This document shows, one piece after another, positions 35,073 through 45,201 of a stretch of DNA of 64,000 bases. Every line of letters begins with the position of its first letter. Positions within the stretch are counted from its first letter, which is position 1. The position numbers and the translations under genes are program-made. Source of the DNA: Dissulfurirhabdus thermomarina (lineage in GTDB: Bacteria; Desulfobacterota; Dissulfuribacteria; Dissulfuribacterales; Dissulfurirhabdaceae); NCBI RefSeq assembly GCF_012979235.1, contig NZ_JAATWC010000005.1:1-64000 (forward strand), read 5' to 3'. The notes beneath the pieces are model-generated. The model worked only from the letters and a program-made list of their open reading frames with translations. It was not told the DNA's origin and made no database searches.

Positions 35073-36287
35073 ATGAAGAGATTGGTCGTCCTCACATCCA
35101 CCTTTCCGAGGTGGCGGGGTGACACGGATCCGCCGTTCGTCCATGAGTTGTCGAAGCGGCTGACCTCCGCGTTCGAGGTGCATGTCATCGCACCCCGCTA
35201 CCCCGGCGCGAAGGCCGAGGAGGTGATGGACGGGATGCACGTGCACCGTTTCCGTTACTTTCTGGGCCCCCTCGAGCGGCTGGCCGGGGCCACCGGCATC
35301 CTGCCCACCCTCCGGAAAAATCCCCTCTACGCCGTGCTCGTTCCCTTCTTCGTCGCGGGGGAATTCCTGGCCCTGTACAGGCTGGTCCGGAGACTGAGGC
35401 CGGCCGCGATCCACGCCCACTGGCTCATCCCGCAGGGATGGGTCGCCGCCTGGGTGTCGCGGCTGCTCGAGGTCCCCGTCCTCGTCACCGTCCACGGGGG
35501 GGATGTCTTCGGGCTGCGGATGCGGCCGGCCATGGCCGCCAAGCGGATGGCCGTGCGTCGCGCGGCCGCGGTGACCGCCGTCAGCCGCGCCGCGGGAGCG
35601 GCGGTGACCGAATTGTGGCCGGCGGCGTCGCCGGCGGTGGTCCCCATGGGGGTCAGCGCCGCCCGCTTCGACGGGAGCGGCGGCGGGGGGGTCCGGGAAC
35701 GGTTCGGCATCCGGGGGCCGTTGCTCCTGTTCGTCGGCCGGTTGAGCGAGAAGAAGGGGGTTCGGTATCTGCTCCAGGCGATGCCCGCCGTCCTGGACCG
35801 TTTTCCCGATGTCCGGCTCCTGATCGTCGGCGGTGGCGAGGAGGAGCAGGCGCTGAAGGAGCTGAGCGCTTCCTTGGGGTTGGCGGACAGGGTGATCTTC
35901 GCCGGTCCCCTGCCGAATCCCGAGTTGCCCCCCTTCTATGCCGCGGCCGACATCTTCGTCGGCCCCTCCATCCGGGCCCGGGGCGGCGACACCGAAGGCT
36001 TCGGCCTGACCTTCGTCGAGGCCGGGTTGAGCGGCTGTATCCTCGTGGGCAGCGATGTCGGCGGCATCGGTGACATCATCCGGGAAGGCGAGACGGGTTT
36101 CCTCGTCCCGGAAAAGGACCCGGAGGCCCTGGCCGCGAGACTCGTCTCCCTGCTGGAGGACCGGCGGGGCTGGGGCCGGATCGCCGCCCGCACCCGGCGG
36201 GAGCTGGCGACGCGGTTCGACTGGGGGGTCGTGGCCGCAAGGTACGCCGATATCTTGCAGAAGCTCTCGGTGACGGCCGCGCCGTAA
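35073..36287 (+). CDS. GT4-family glycosyltransferase
   Basis: Retaining GT-B glycosyltransferase of 404 aa, likely acting on envelope polysaccharide or glycolipid. The N-terminal domain has TSTFPRWRGDTDPPFVHELS and HAHWLIPQGWVA with VTVHGGDVFG. The C-terminal sugar-nucleotide domain has FVGRLSEKKGVRYLLQAMP, GGGEEEQALKEL and the E-x7-E motif EGFGLTFVEAGLSG. ATG 35073 follows GGGAAACGGGC. The gene is flanked by gaps on both sides and points toward the tmRNA gene; it shows no operon link, and sugar specificity cannot be read. Confidence 0.9.
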   Translation: MKRLVVLTSTFPRWRGDTDPPFVHELSKRLTSAFEVHVIAPRYPGAKAEEVMDGMHVHRFRYFLGPLERLAGATGILPTLRKNPLYAVLVPFFVAGEFLALYRLVRRLRPAAIHAHWLIPQGWVAAWVSRLLEVPVLVTVHGGDVFGLRMRPAMAAKRMAVRRAAAVTAVSRAAGAAVTELWPAASPAVVPMGVSAARFDGSGGGGVRERFGIRGPLLLFVGRLSEKKGVRYLLQAMPAVLDRFPDVRLLIVGGGEEEQALKELSASLGLADRVIFAGPLPNPELPPFYAAADIFVGPSIRARGGDTEGFGLTFVEAGLSGCILVGSDVGGIGDIIREGETGFLVPEKDPEALAARLVSLLEDRRGWGRIAARTRRELATRFDWGVVAARYADILQKLSVTAAP

Positions 36288-36550
36288 AAAGTTCCCCGGG
36301 CAGACGGCGACCGTCCCCGCACGTTCCTCCCCAGGCCGTTTCCTCGGGCCCTGGCCGTGGGGCGAGGAGGGATCCGAATCCTGAGCTGCGCCGCAAGGGC
36401 CTCCTCCCCACGCGGGGAGGCCGCGTCGGTCATCGCCGAGGTGCACGCGGCCACGAGCCGGTGGCGGAAGGCGCGCTCGGTCCGGGGCGCGGCGCCCGCC
36501 CGGCGCTTCGAAGGGGGCCGGCTCATGCGCGGGCCGCCTTCGGCGAAGGG
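36288..36550. other. gene-free stretch between glycosyltransferase and ssrA terminator
   Basis: 263 bp with no recognisable gene, promoter or repeat. Reading frames across it are short and of biased composition. No strong terminator for the glycosyltransferase gene was found. Confidence 0.5.
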
Positions 36551-36553
36551 GAG

Positions 36554-36601
36554 AAAGAAAAAACCCATCGCCCCGGAGAATCACTCTGGAGAGACGGGTT
36601 T
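36554..36601 (-). terminator. rho-independent terminator of ssrA
   Basis: On the minus strand, AAACCCGTC (36601-36593) pairs with GATGGGTTT (36569-36561) around an inner hairpin, and the stem runs into a long U-tract (TTTTTTCTTT). It lies 13 bases past the tmRNA 3' end. Confidence 0.85.
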
Positions 36602-36609
36602 GTCTTTTC

Positions 36610-36967
<358 letters not shown>

Positions 36968-36999
36968 ATGGGAGACTACGGAAGTTTCGGTACGAAGCT

Positions 37000-37028
37000 A
37001 CTTTAAGGTCTCCCCGGGGCGCTGTCAA
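37000..37028 (-). promoter_or_regulatory. strong sigma70-type promoter of ssrA
   Basis: On the minus strand TTGACA (37028-37023), a 17-bp spacer and TAAAGT (37005-37000) precede the tmRNA. Transcription would start near 36993, giving a 5' precursor of about 26 nt. The promoter starts 12 bp past the smpB stop codon. Confidence 0.8.
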
Positions 37029-37039
37029 TCGGCGGGCGG

Positions 37040-37501
37040 TCAGCGGATCTTGTATCTCCGGCGGATCTCCCGCTCCTCCGTCCGCCGCTTGAGGGTCTCG
37101 CGCTTGTCGTAGCGCTTTTTCCCCCTCGCGAGCCCCAGTTCCACCTTGGCCTTGCCGTCCCGGAAGTAGAGGCTCAGCGGGACGAGGGAGAGGCCCCGTT
37201 CCTGGACCTTGCCCGCCAGGCGGTCGATCTCCCGGCGGTGGAGGAGGAGTTTCCGGGGCCGGAGCGGGTCGAGGTGCTGGTGGTGGGCGGCGAAGGGGTA
37301 GGGGGAGATGTGGACGTTTTGCAGCCAGGCCTCGCCCCGCTTGAAGACCACGTAGCCGTCGGCGAGATTGGCCCGGCCCTCGCGGAGGGACTTCACCTCG
37401 GGGCCGAGGAGGACCAGCCCCGCCTCGAGGGTGTCCTCGATGTGGTAGGCGAAGCGGGCCTTTCGGTTCCGGGCGACGATCTTGACGTGGTCCTTGGCCA
37501 T
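37040..37501 (-). CDS. smpB: tmRNA-binding protein SmpB
   Basis: Binds tmRNA and places it in the empty A site of stalled ribosomes. The 153-aa protein shows [39 protein letters not shown]-type family sequence, [26 protein letters not shown] and the basic C-terminal tail [20 protein letters not shown] 37501 ([12 protein letters not shown]) fits the family; a GTG at 37531 would add ten residues and has only a weak ribosome-binding site. The gene lies directly upstream of ssrA, so both partners are encoded side by side. Confidence 0.95.
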   Translation of the reverse strand: MAKDHVKIVARNRKARFAYHIEDTLEAGLVLLGPEVKSLREGRANLADGYVVFKRGEAWLQNVHISPYPFAAHHQHLDPLRPRKLLLHRREIDRLAGKVQERGLSLVPLSLYFRDGKAKVELGLARGKKRYDKRETLKRRTEEREIRRRYKIR

Positions 37502-37605
37502 GGCGATGGGGGCGGCGGCCCTGGGCTTCACGGGCGCCAGCCAGCTACCTTAACGGGTCCGGGGGCGCTGCGCCAGTCTCGCGATGATGGCGCGGCGGCC
37601 GCCGT

Positions 37606-38160
37606 TCAGAAGTCCAGGGGCTTGGCGACGATCTCCCGGACCTTGAGGTCGAAGAGGCGGTTGGAGGAGGCGGGCTTGAGGAGGACCACGGTGTCCGCGC
37701 CCCGGCCCGTTCCGGCCACGGCCAGGAGGTCGTCCGGGGTGACGAGCCCCGAGTCGGCGGCCATGAGGGCGATCTCCACGCAGACCTTGATCCCCTGGCC
37801 GAAGATCCGGAGGGTGTTGGCCACGAGGTCCTGCTGGCTGTAGCCCTGGCGCTCGCGGATGGCGGTGCCGATGCTGCGCAAGGGCATGGTCCCGGTATGC
37901 ACGCGGGCCCCCAGCTCCTCCAGCTCCCGGCGGGTCTCCGCCGGCATCTCCACCGCGCCGGGTTCCTTGAAGCCCACGTTGTGGGTCACCACCACGAGGC
38001 GGAGGCCCCGCGCCGCCAGGCGCCGGGCGGCGGCGAGGCCCGTCCCGCCCCGGGTCGAGGCCACCACCACCTGGGTGACGCCGGTGCGGTCGAGGGCGGC
38101 CTCGAGGGCGTCGAGGGCCGCCTCGGTGTTGCCGGGTCCGGGGCTTTCGAAGCCGATCAT
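37606..38160 (-). CDS. stand-alone pyruvate kinase C-terminal (alpha/beta) domain protein
   Basis: Protein of 184 aa corresponding only to the C-terminal alpha/beta domain of pyruvate kinase, with no catalytic barrel. Visible segments are VVVASTRGGTGLAAARRLAARGLRLVVVTHNVGF, GTMPLRSIGTAIRE and VCVEIALMAADSGL. Such single-domain homologues are common in anaerobes; in pyruvate kinase this domain binds allosteric effectors, so a regulatory or sugar-phosphate-sensing role is possible but unproven. ATG 38160 has GAGGAGGAA upstream. It follows dnaE by 26 bp and is probably in the guaA-dnaE operon. Confidence 0.85.
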   Translation of the reverse strand: MIGFESPGPGNTEAALDALEAALDRTGVTQVVVASTRGGTGLAAARRLAARGLRLVVVTHNVGFKEPGAVEMPAETRRELEELGARVHTGTMPLRSIGTAIRERQGYSQQDLVANTLRIFGQGIKVCVEIALMAADSGLVTPDDLLAVAGTGRGADTVVLLKPASSNRLFDLKVREIVAKPLDF

Positions 38161-38186
38161 GGTGCGTTCCTCCTCGTCCGTGTGTC

Positions 38187-41100
38187 TCAGCGGGCGGCCC
38201 GCCGGGGCGCCCGGGTCTCGGCCTCGGGATCCGCCGGGGCCAGGGGTTCGTACTCGATCCGGAGGCCGGGGTAGCCGATCACCGCCTCGATGTCCTCGGT
38301 GAGTTCCGGCGACAGGCGGACGTTCAGGTCGTCGGGGAGCGCCACCAGGACCCGGCCCTCACCGGGGAGCACCACCCCGAGCCGCACCGGGTAGGGGCCG
38401 GGATGCCGGCGGAGGACCTGCCGCAGGGGCTCGAGGTCCTCCGGCGCCAGCCGGTCGCCCCGAAGCTCCAGGGTGAGGCCGGAGATCCGGCGCCGGCGCG
38501 CCTCCTCCAGGGCCTCCACGGTCTCGGCCAGTACCTTGTGGACGCCGCGGTCATCCTCCTTCTTGTAGGTGCCTTGCACCCAGACCGGGCGGTCGCCTTC
38601 CAGGAGTTCCGCCGCCCGGACGTAGACCTCGGGGAAGCAGACCACCTCGATGGAGCCCCGGAGGTCTTCCAGGACGATGAAGGCCATCCGGTCGCCCTTC
38701 TTGGTGGTGATCTCCTTTCGGCTCCGGATCACCCCGGCCAGGCTCACCGGGGTCCCGTCGGGGAGCTTGGCGACGTTTTCCGTGTGCGCGGTGGTGAGGC
38801 GGTCGAGGTCGGCGGCGTACGGGTCCAGGGGGTGGCCGCTGATGTAGAAGCCCAGGGCCTCCTTCTCGGCGCGGAGGCGCTCGAGGTCCGGCCATTCCGG
38901 GACGTCCGGGAGGATCAGGAGCCGCGCGGGCTCCGGGGCCGCCGCCCCCGCCGCCATGGCGTCGAAGAGGGACATCTGGCCGGAGAGGCGCTCGGCCTGG
39001 CGGGACTGCCCCAGCTCCAGGGCCTGGTCCAGCGCCTCCATGAGCTGGGAGCGGCGGTGCCCAAGGGCGTCGAAGGCGCCGCACTTGATGAGGCTCTCGA
39101 TGACCCGCTTGTTGACCTTTCGGAGATCCACCCGGCAGCAGAAGTCCTCGAAGGAGGCGAAGGGGCCTTCCCGCCGGGCCTCCAGGATGGCCTCGATGGC
39201 GCCGGCCCCGACGTTCTTCACCGCGGTGAGGCCGAAGCGGATGGCGTCGTCCTCGATGGTGAAGTCCAGGTCGCTCCGGTTGATGTCCGGCGGCAGCACC
39301 CGCACGCCCTGGGCCTTGGCCTCGCCGATGAACTTCACCACCCCGTCGGTGTTGCCGAGCTCGTTGGTGAGGAGCGAGGCGAGGAACGGGAGCAGGTAGT
39401 GGGTCTTGAGCCAGGCCGTCTGGTACGCGATGAGGGCGTAGGCCGCCGAGTGGCTCTTGTTGAAGCCGTAGCCGGCGAACTTCTCCATGAGGTCAAAGAT
39501 GGTCCGCGCCTTGTCCTCCGGGATGCCCCGCTCCCGGGCCCCGGTGAGGAAGCGGTCGCGCTGGGCGGCCATCTCGGCGGGGATCTTCTTCCCCATGGCC
39601 CGGCGGAGGAGGTCCCCCTCGCCGAGGCTGTAGCCCGCGAGCACCTGGGCGATCTTCATCACCTGTTCCTGGTAGACGATGACACCGTAGGTCTCCTGGA
39701 GGATGGGTTCCAGCTCCGGGAGGAGGTAGGTGACCTCCATCTCTCCGTGCTTGGCCTTGACGAACTGGTCCACCATGCCGCTCTCCAGGGGGCCGGGCCG
39801 GTAGAGGGCGACGAGGGCGATCATGTCGGTGAAGGACGAGGGGCGCATCCGGCGCAGGAGGTCCTTCATGCCGGAGCTCTCCAGCTGGAAGACGCCGGTG
39901 GTGTCGCCGCTGGAGAGGAGCTCGTAGGTGGCGGGGTCGTCCAGGGGGATCCGGCCGATGTCGATCTCTTCCCCGTAGTGGTCCCGGATGAGGCGGAGGG
40001 CCACGTCGATCACCGTGAGGGTCTTGAGGCCCAGGAAGTCGAACTTGATGAGGCCGGTCTTCTCCACGCACTTCATGTCGAACTGCGTGACGGTCTCGCC
40101 GGCCTGGCCCTTGGTGAGCGGGAGGTATTCGTGCATGGGGCGGTCGGAGATGACCACCCCGGCGGCGTGGGTGGAGCTGTGGCGTGGGAGGCCCTCGAGG
40201 GCCCGGGCCACTGTGAGCAGCTCGGCCACCTTCGGGTCGTCCTCGGCGAGCTTTGCCAGGCGGGGCTCCATCTGGAGGGCCCTTTCCAGGGTGACGCCCA
40301 GCTGTTCGGGGACGAGCTTCGCAATGCGGTCCACCTCGGGGTAGGCCAGCCCCATGGCCCGGCCCACGTCGCGGATCACGGCCCGGGCCTTCATCTGCCC
40401 GAAGGTGATGATCTGGGCCACGAAGTCCTCGCCGCCGTACTTCTCCGCCACGTAGCGGAGGACCTCGTCACGGCGCCGCATGCAGAAATCCACGTCGATG
40501 TCCGGGAGGGAGGCCCGCTCCACGTTCAGGAAGCGCTCGAAGAAGAGCCCGTAGCGGACCGGGTCGATGTCGGTGATCCGCATCGAGTAGGCCACCAGGG
40601 AGCCCGCGGCGGAGCCCCGCCCCGGCCCCACGGGGATCCCCTTGGACTTGGCCCAGTTGATGAAGTCGGCCACGATGAGGAAGTAGGACGGGAAGCCCTT
40701 CTCCTTGATGACGGCGATCTCTTCCTCGAGCCGTTCCCGGTAGGGGGCCTGGGCCTCGCCCTCGATGCCGAGTTCCGCCAGGCGCTCCTCGAGGCCCGCA
40801 CGGGCCATGGCCTCGAACTTCGCCTCGTAGGTCTCGCCTTCTGCCAGGGGATAGACCGGGAAGCGGTGGCGGCCGAGCTCCAGCTCCACGTTGCAGCGCT
40901 CGGCGATTTCGGCGGTGGCGGCCAGCGCCTCCGGGTAGTCGCGGAAGCGCTCGGCCATCTCCTCGGGCGAGGTGAAGTAGATCCGGTCGGTGGTGAACCG
41001 CATCCGGTTGGGATCGTCCACGGTTCGGTTGGTCTGGATGCAGAGCAGGACGTCGTGGGCCCGGGCGGCCTCGGCCGTGAGGTAGTGGCAGTCGTTGGTG

Positions 41101-41708
41101 GCCACCAGCGGGAGCCCCAGCTCCCGGGCCAGCTCCGCCAGCTCCCGGTTGATGACCGCCTGCTCGGGGATGCCGTTTTCCTGGAGCTCGATGTAGAAGC
41201 GGCCCGGGAAGATCCGGGCGTAGGTCTCGGCCAGCGCCCGGGCCCCCTTGCGGTCGCCGTGGAGGAGGGCCGCCGGGATCTGGCCGTGGAGGCAGGCGGA
41301 AAGCGCGATGAGGCCCTCGTTCCAGTCGCGGAGGAGGTCGAGGTCGATCCGGGGCTTGTAGTAGAAGCCCTCGAAGTGGGCCGCGGTGACCAGCCGGAGG
41401 AGGTTCCGGTAGCCCGTGGCGTTCTCGGCCAGGAGCACCAGGTGGTAGGCGGCCTCGCCGGCGCTCTTCGCGCTTCGGTCCTTCCGGCCCTTGGGGGCCA
41501 CGTAGCACTCGCAGCCGAGGATGGGCTTGATGTCGTGCCGGAGGGCCTGCTGGTAGAAGTGCAGCGCCCCGTACATGTTGCCGTGGTCCGTGATGGCCAG
41601 GGTGTCGTAGCCCAGCTCCTTGGCCCGCGGGAAGAGGTCCTTCAGGCGGATGGCGCCGTCGAGGAGGCTGTATTCCGTGTGGAGGTGGAGGTGGACGAAC
41701 TTCTCCAT
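38187..41708 (-). CDS. dnaE: DNA polymerase III alpha subunit
   Basis: Catalytic subunit of the replicative polymerase, 1173 aa. An N-terminal PHP domain (about residues 4-270; HLHTEYSLLDG, ITDHGNMYGAL) precedes the polymerase palm (GPGRGSAAGSLVAYSM, SLPDIDVDFCMRRRDEVL, about 360-430). Then come the fingers and tHhH region (HSAAYALIAYQTAWLKTHY), and an OB domain at about 990-1080 (VSLAGVIRSRKEITTKKGDRMAF). The length is typical of DnaE1. ATG 41708 is eight bases from the guaA stop, and GCGAGG in the guaA end serves as its ribosome-binding site. It is co-transcribed with guaA. Confidence 0.97.
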   Translation of the reverse strand: MEKFVHLHLHTEYSLLDGAIRLKDLFPRAKELGYDTLAITDHGNMYGALHFYQQALRHDIKPILGCECYVAPKGRKDRSAKSAGEAAYHLVLLAENATGYRNLLRLVTAAHFEGFYYKPRIDLDLLRDWNEGLIALSACLHGQIPAALLHGDRKGARALAETYARIFPGRFYIELQENGIPEQAVINRELAELARELGLPLVATNDCHYLTAEAARAHDVLLCIQTNRTVDDPNRMRFTTDRIYFTSPEEMAERFRDYPEALAATAEIAERCNVELELGRHRFPVYPLAEGETYEAKFEAMARAGLEERLAELGIEGEAQAPYRERLEEEIAVIKEKGFPSYFLIVADFINWAKSKGIPVGPGRGSAAGSLVAYSMRITDIDPVRYGLFFERFLNVERASLPDIDVDFCMRRRDEVLRYVAEKYGGEDFVAQIITFGQMKARAVIRDVGRAMGLAYPEVDRIAKLVPEQLGVTLERALQMEPRLAKLAEDDPKVAELLTVARALEGLPRHSSTHAAGVVISDRPMHEYLPLTKGQAGETVTQFDMKCVEKTGLIKFDFLGLKTLTVIDVALRLIRDHYGEEIDIGRIPLDDPATYELLSSGDTTGVFQLESSGMKDLLRRMRPSSFTDMIALVALYRPGPLESGMVDQFVKAKHGEMEVTYLLPELEPILQETYGVIVYQEQVMKIAQVLAGYSLGEGDLLRRAMGKKIPAEMAAQRDRFLTGARERGIPEDKARTIFDLMEKFAGYGFNKSHSAAYALIAYQTAWLKTHYLLPFLASLLTNELGNTDGVVKFIGEAKAQGVRVLPPDINRSDLDFTIEDDAIRFGLTAVKNVGAGAIEAILEARREGPFASFEDFCCRVDLRKVNKRVIESLIKCGAFDALGHRRSQLMEALDQALELGQSRQAERLSGQMSLFDAMAAGAAAPEPARLLILPDVPEWPDLERLRAEKEALGFYISGHPLDPYAADLDRLTTAHTENVAKLPDGTPVSLAGVIRSRKEITTKKGDRMAFIVLEDLRGSIEVVCFPEVYVRAAELLEGDRPVWVQGTYKKEDDRGVHKVLAETVEALEEARRRRISGLTLELRGDRLAPEDLEPLRQVLRRHPGPYPVRLGVVLPGEGRVLVALPDDLNVRLSPELTEDIEAVIGYPGLRIEYEPLAPADPEAETRAPRRAAR

Positions 41709-41716
41709 GGCCTCGC

Positions 41717-43270
41717 CTATTCCCACTCGATGGTGGCGGGCGGCTTGGAGCTGACGTCGTAGCAGACGCGGTTCACCCCCCGGACCTCGTTGATGATCCG
41801 GTTGGAGATCCGGGCCAGGAGGTCGTAGGGGAGGCGGGTCCAGTCGGCGGTCATGGCGTCCACGCTGTCCACCACCCGGAGGGCCACCACGTGGTCGTAG
41901 GTGCGTTCGTCGCCCATGACGCCCACGGTCCGCACCGGGAGCAGCACGGCGAAGGCCTGCCAGGTGCGGCGGTACCAGCCGGAGGCCTTCATTTCTTCCA
42001 GCACGATGGCGTCGGCCTCGCGGAGCACGGCGAGCCGCTCCGGGGTCACGGCGCCGAGGACCCGGATGGCGAGCCCCGGCCCCGGGAAGGGGTGGCGGTG
42101 GATGAGTTCCTCGGGCATACCGAGCTGGGCCCCCACCTCGCGTACCTCGTCCTTGAAGAGCTCCCGGAGGGGTTCCACCAGCTCGAGCCGCATGACCTCC
42201 GGGAGGCCGCCCACGTTGTGGTGGCTCTTGATGGTGGCCGAGGGCCCCTTGAAGGAGACGCTCTCGATGACGTCGGGGTAGAGGGTCCCCTGGGCGAGGA
42301 AGCGGACGTCGCCCAGGCGCCGGGCCTCCTCCTCGAAGACACGGATGAACTCGGTGCCGATGATCTTGCGCTTCTTCTCCGGGTCGTCCACCCCGGAAAG
42401 ACGCTCGAGGAAGCGGGCCGAGGCGTCCACGTAGCGGACGTCGAGTTCCGACTGCTCGAAGAAGGCCAGGACCGTCTCGGCCTCGTTCTTCCTGAGCAGG
42501 CCGTTGTTCACGAAGATGCAGGTGAGGTTTCGGCCTATGGCCCGGTGGATGAGGAGGGCGGCCACCGAGGAGTCCACGCCCCCCGACAGGGCGCAGATGA
42601 CCCGCTCGCCGCCCACCCGCCGGCGGATGTCCGCCACGGCGGTCTCCACGAAGGAGGCCATGTCCCACGAGGCGCTGCAGCCGCAGACGCGGAAGAGGAA
42701 GTTGCGGAGGAGGTCGCGGCCGATCTCGGTGTGGACCACCTCGGGGTGGAACTGGACCCCGAAGATGGGCCGCGCCTCGTGGCGCATGGCGGCCACCGGC
42801 GAGGCCCCGCTCCGGGCGATCCGGACGAAGCCGGGGGGCAGGGCCTCGATCCGGTCCCCGTGGCTCATCCAGACCTGGTGGGTGGCCGGCGCCGGGGCCA
42901 GGCCGCGGAAGAGGTCCCCGGGCTCGTCGATCTCCAGGGCGGCGGGGCCGTACTCACGGTGATCGCTATGCTCCACGGTGCCGCCGAGGAGGTGGGTGGC
43001 AAGCTGCATCCCGTAGCAGATCCCCAGGACCGGGAGCCCCAGGTCGAAGACCTCCGGGGAGATTACGGGCGCCCCGTGGTCGTGGACGCTGGAGGGACTG
43101 CCGGAGAGGATGATGCCCCGGGGGGCGAAGGCCCGGATCGCTTCGATCGACATGTCATAGGGGTGGATTTCGCAGTAGACCTTGGCCTCCCGCACCCGCC
43201 GCGCGATGAGCTGGGTGGTCTGGGAGCCGAAGTCGAGGACGAGGATCTTTTCGGCGTGGAGGTCGGACAT
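41717..43270 (-). CDS. guaA: GMP synthase (glutamine-hydrolysing)
   Basis: Converts XMP to GMP. The 517-aa protein has the class I glutamine amidotransferase domain (about residues 8-200) with nucleophile Cys in GICYGMQ and the His-Glu pair in [12 protein letters not shown]. The ATP-pyrophosphatase domain follows with [12 protein letters not shown] (about 230), then the dimerisation domain ending [21 protein letters not shown] 43270 has ACAGGAG upstream. guaB is not adjacent; dnaE follows directly. The 160 bp upstream contains an AT-rich patch (about 43330-43365) that probably holds the promoter. Confidence 0.97.
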   Translation of the reverse strand: MSDLHAEKILVLDFGSQTTQLIARRVREAKVYCEIHPYDMSIEAIRAFAPRGIILSGSPSSVHDHGAPVISPEVFDLGLPVLGICYGMQLATHLLGGTVEHSDHREYGPAALEIDEPGDLFRGLAPAPATHQVWMSHGDRIEALPPGFVRIARSGASPVAAMRHEARPIFGVQFHPEVVHTEIGRDLLRNFLFRVCGCSASWDMASFVETAVADIRRRVGGERVICALSGGVDSSVAALLIHRAIGRNLTCIFVNNGLLRKNEAETVLAFFEQSELDVRYVDASARFLERLSGVDDPEKKRKIIGTEFIRVFEEEARRLGDVRFLAQGTLYPDVIESVSFKGPSATIKSHHNVGGLPEVMRLELVEPLRELFKDEVREVGAQLGMPEELIHRHPFPGPGLAIRVLGAVTPERLAVLREADAIVLEEMKASGWYRRTWQAFAVLLPVRTVGVMGDERTYDHVVALRVVDSVDAMTADWTRLPYDLLARISNRIINEVRGVNRVCYDVSSKPPATIEWE

Positions 43271-43432
43271 CCGGGGCTCCTGTCGGGGTCAGCGATGGCG
43301 CCGCACGGGGCTCGGGGCGCGGGCGGCTTGTAAAAACTAAATTATCACGATTAGATAGAGATCCATGGGCGGCGGCGCCCAACCCTTCATATGTACCCCA
43401 TCGGGGCCCCGGCGCCAACCGGCGCGGAGGGT

Positions 43433-43966
43433 CTAGGGGCCGGCCGGTTCCAGCCGACCCTTGGCGAGGGCGCGGCTCCGCCGGGAGCCGTTGGAGACGA
43501 AGGTGTCCGGCGGCATCCCGCCCCGGGCGAGGAGGTCCCGCAGCCGGCCGACGTAGCGGTGTTCCTCGGCCCCGCCCCGGGCGAAGCGGGCGTGGAAGGC
43601 CGCCCCGGCCGGGCAGCCCGTCTCCACGGCGATGACGAAGCGTCCGGGCCGGGCCACGACGATGAGCGGGTAGAGGCGGCAGGCCCAGGGGGCGGCGGCG
43701 TAGATCCGGCAGAGCCCCGTCTCCTCCCGGTAGTGCCGGCAGACGCGTCCCACGTGGTAGCGGCCGTCCGGCGTCCGCCGGAACATGACCGGCAGCAGCA
43801 CGGGGGTCAGGTTGACGGCGGCGAGGATCTCCCGCGGCGGATAATCCCGTTCCGTGACCATGGCGAGGTGGTCGAACCGGCAGCATTCCCGGCAGCTGTC
43901 CGGGCAGAAGAAGGGGAAGCGGGGGAGCGGCGGGGGCGCCGCGGTCTTTCGGGGGGGCGGGGGCAT
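43433..43966 (-). CDS. YkgJ-family cysteine cluster protein
   Basis: Protein of 177 aa with the metal-binding Cys pattern of the YkgJ/CxxCxxCC family: CPDSCRECC (about residues 22-30), CRHYREETGLCRIY and ACRLYP. These proteins probably carry a zinc or FeS site, but their function is unknown. The ATG at 43966 is preceded by a poor ribosome-binding site; the N-terminus MPPPPRKTAAPPP is low-complexity. It follows the M24 peptidase gene by 35 bp on the same strand and ends the four-gene yjbQ-mltB-M24-ykgJ cluster. Confidence 0.8.
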   Translation of the reverse strand: MPPPPRKTAAPPPLPRFPFFCPDSCRECCRFDHLAMVTERDYPPREILAAVNLTPVLLPVMFRRTPDGRYHVGRVCRHYREETGLCRIYAAAPWACRLYPLIVVARPGRFVIAVETGCPAGAAFHARFARGGAEEHRYVGRLRDLLARGGMPPDTFVSNGSRRSRALAKGRLEPAGP

Positions 43967-44001
43967 GGATCCCAAGCCGGCCGGACCGCCGGGGCCCGGC
44001 G

Positions 44002-45201
44002 CTATACCTCGATGACCTCTCTCGGGGCTGTGGTCAGGACCTCCGCCCCCGTCTCCGTCACCAGGAAGGTGTCTTCCAGTCCCACAAGACCCCTTCCGGG
44101 GAAGATCAGCTTCGGCTCCACGGCCACCACCATGCCCGGGGCGAGACGAGCGGGGTTGTCGCGGCAGAGGAGGGGAAGTTCGTCCACCTCCAGGCCCAGG
44201 CCGTGGCCCACGAAGGGGACCCGCTCGGCGCCGCTGCCCATGAAGTGGTCCCCGAGGCCCGCGGCCTCCATGGTCTCCACCGCCAGCCGGTAGAGGTCGC
44301 CGCAGACGGCCCCGGGCCGAAGGCGCGCCGCCAGGTCCTCGAGGAGCCGCCGCACCGCCTCGAAGGCGGCGCGGAGGTCGCGGGGGAGGCGCCCCGCCAC
44401 GAACATCCGCGTCTGGTCGCAGAGGTAGCCGCGGTCCCAGCCGCCGATGTCGACGCTGACGGGTTCGTTGCGTCCGATCCGACGGAAGGAGGCCCCCTGG
44501 CCGAAGGCCGGCCCGGGCCCCTCGCCGCCCGCGGGGGTCTGGGTCCAGGCGGGCACGGCCCCGGCCGGGCCCGAGAGGATCTGCCCCATGCCGATCTCCT
44601 GGTTCCAGCCCCGCATACGGAAGAAGCCGGGATGGCCGCGGCGGCGGAGGCGGGCCTCCACCTCGGCGGCGAGCTCGAGTTCCGTCATTCCGGGCCGCAG
44701 GACGCCCGGGACCGCCGCGACCGCCTCGGCGGCCTGCGCGGCGGCACCGCGGATGCAATCCACCTCCCAGGGGGACTTCACGGCCCGGAGCTCGCGGAGG
44801 AGGGGCGTGACGTCCCGGACCTCGGCTTCGGGCCAGACTTCCCGGCTGTAATGGAGGTAGAGCCGGGCCGGCAGGACGTCCATCTCGAGCCCCAGGGTGC
44901 GGACATCGTCCCACCCCTCGTTCCGCAGGATGCCGGGCAGGCGGCTCAGGCCGGCCAGGGGCGCGATCCGCTCGAGGGGAGATTCCCGCCGGGCGCGGTC
45001 GAGGCACCGCCGGACCAGGAAGAGCGGCGTCCCCCGGGCGGGCACCAGGAGGTGGGCGTCCTGGACCGTTCCGGCGAGGTAGGCCAGGTCGGCGTTCTGC
45101 CGGACGAGGGCCAGCTCCACCCCCTCGTGCCGGAGCCGTTCCTGGAACCGGCGGATCCGGTCCCGGGCCTCGGCGGCCGGGACCCGGGCGTCAGCGGACA
45201 C
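44002..45201 (-). CDS. M24-family metallopeptidase (Xaa-Pro aminopeptidase-like)
   Basis: Cytoplasmic peptidase removing N-terminal residues, probably before proline, 399 aa. The N-terminal creatinase-like domain is followed by the pita-bread domain (about residues 165-395). Its five metal ligands are visible: Asp in SVDIGG, Asp in CDQTRMF, His in VGHGLGLEVDE, Glu in AVEPKL and Glu in GLEDTFLV. The GTG start at 45201 follows TGGAGACCC and overlaps the transglycosylase end by 11 bases. Substrate preference is inferred from the family only. Confidence 0.88.
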   Translation of the reverse strand: MSADARVPAAEARDRIRRFQERLRHEGVELALVRQNADLAYLAGTVQDAHLLVPARGTPLFLVRRCLDRARRESPLERIAPLAGLSRLPGILRNEGWDDVRTLGLEMDVLPARLYLHYSREVWPEAEVRDVTPLLRELRAVKSPWEVDCIRGAAAQAAEAVAAVPGVLRPGMTELELAAEVEARLRRRGHPGFFRMRGWNQEIGMGQILSGPAGAVPAWTQTPAGGEGPGPAFGQGASFRRIGRNEPVSVDIGGWDRGYLCDQTRMFVAGRLPRDLRAAFEAVRRLLEDLAARLRPGAVCGDLYRLAVETMEAAGLGDHFMGSGAERVPFVGHGLGLEVDELPLLCRDNPARLAPGMVVAVEPKLIFPGRGLVGLEDTFLVTETGAEVLTTAPREVIEV

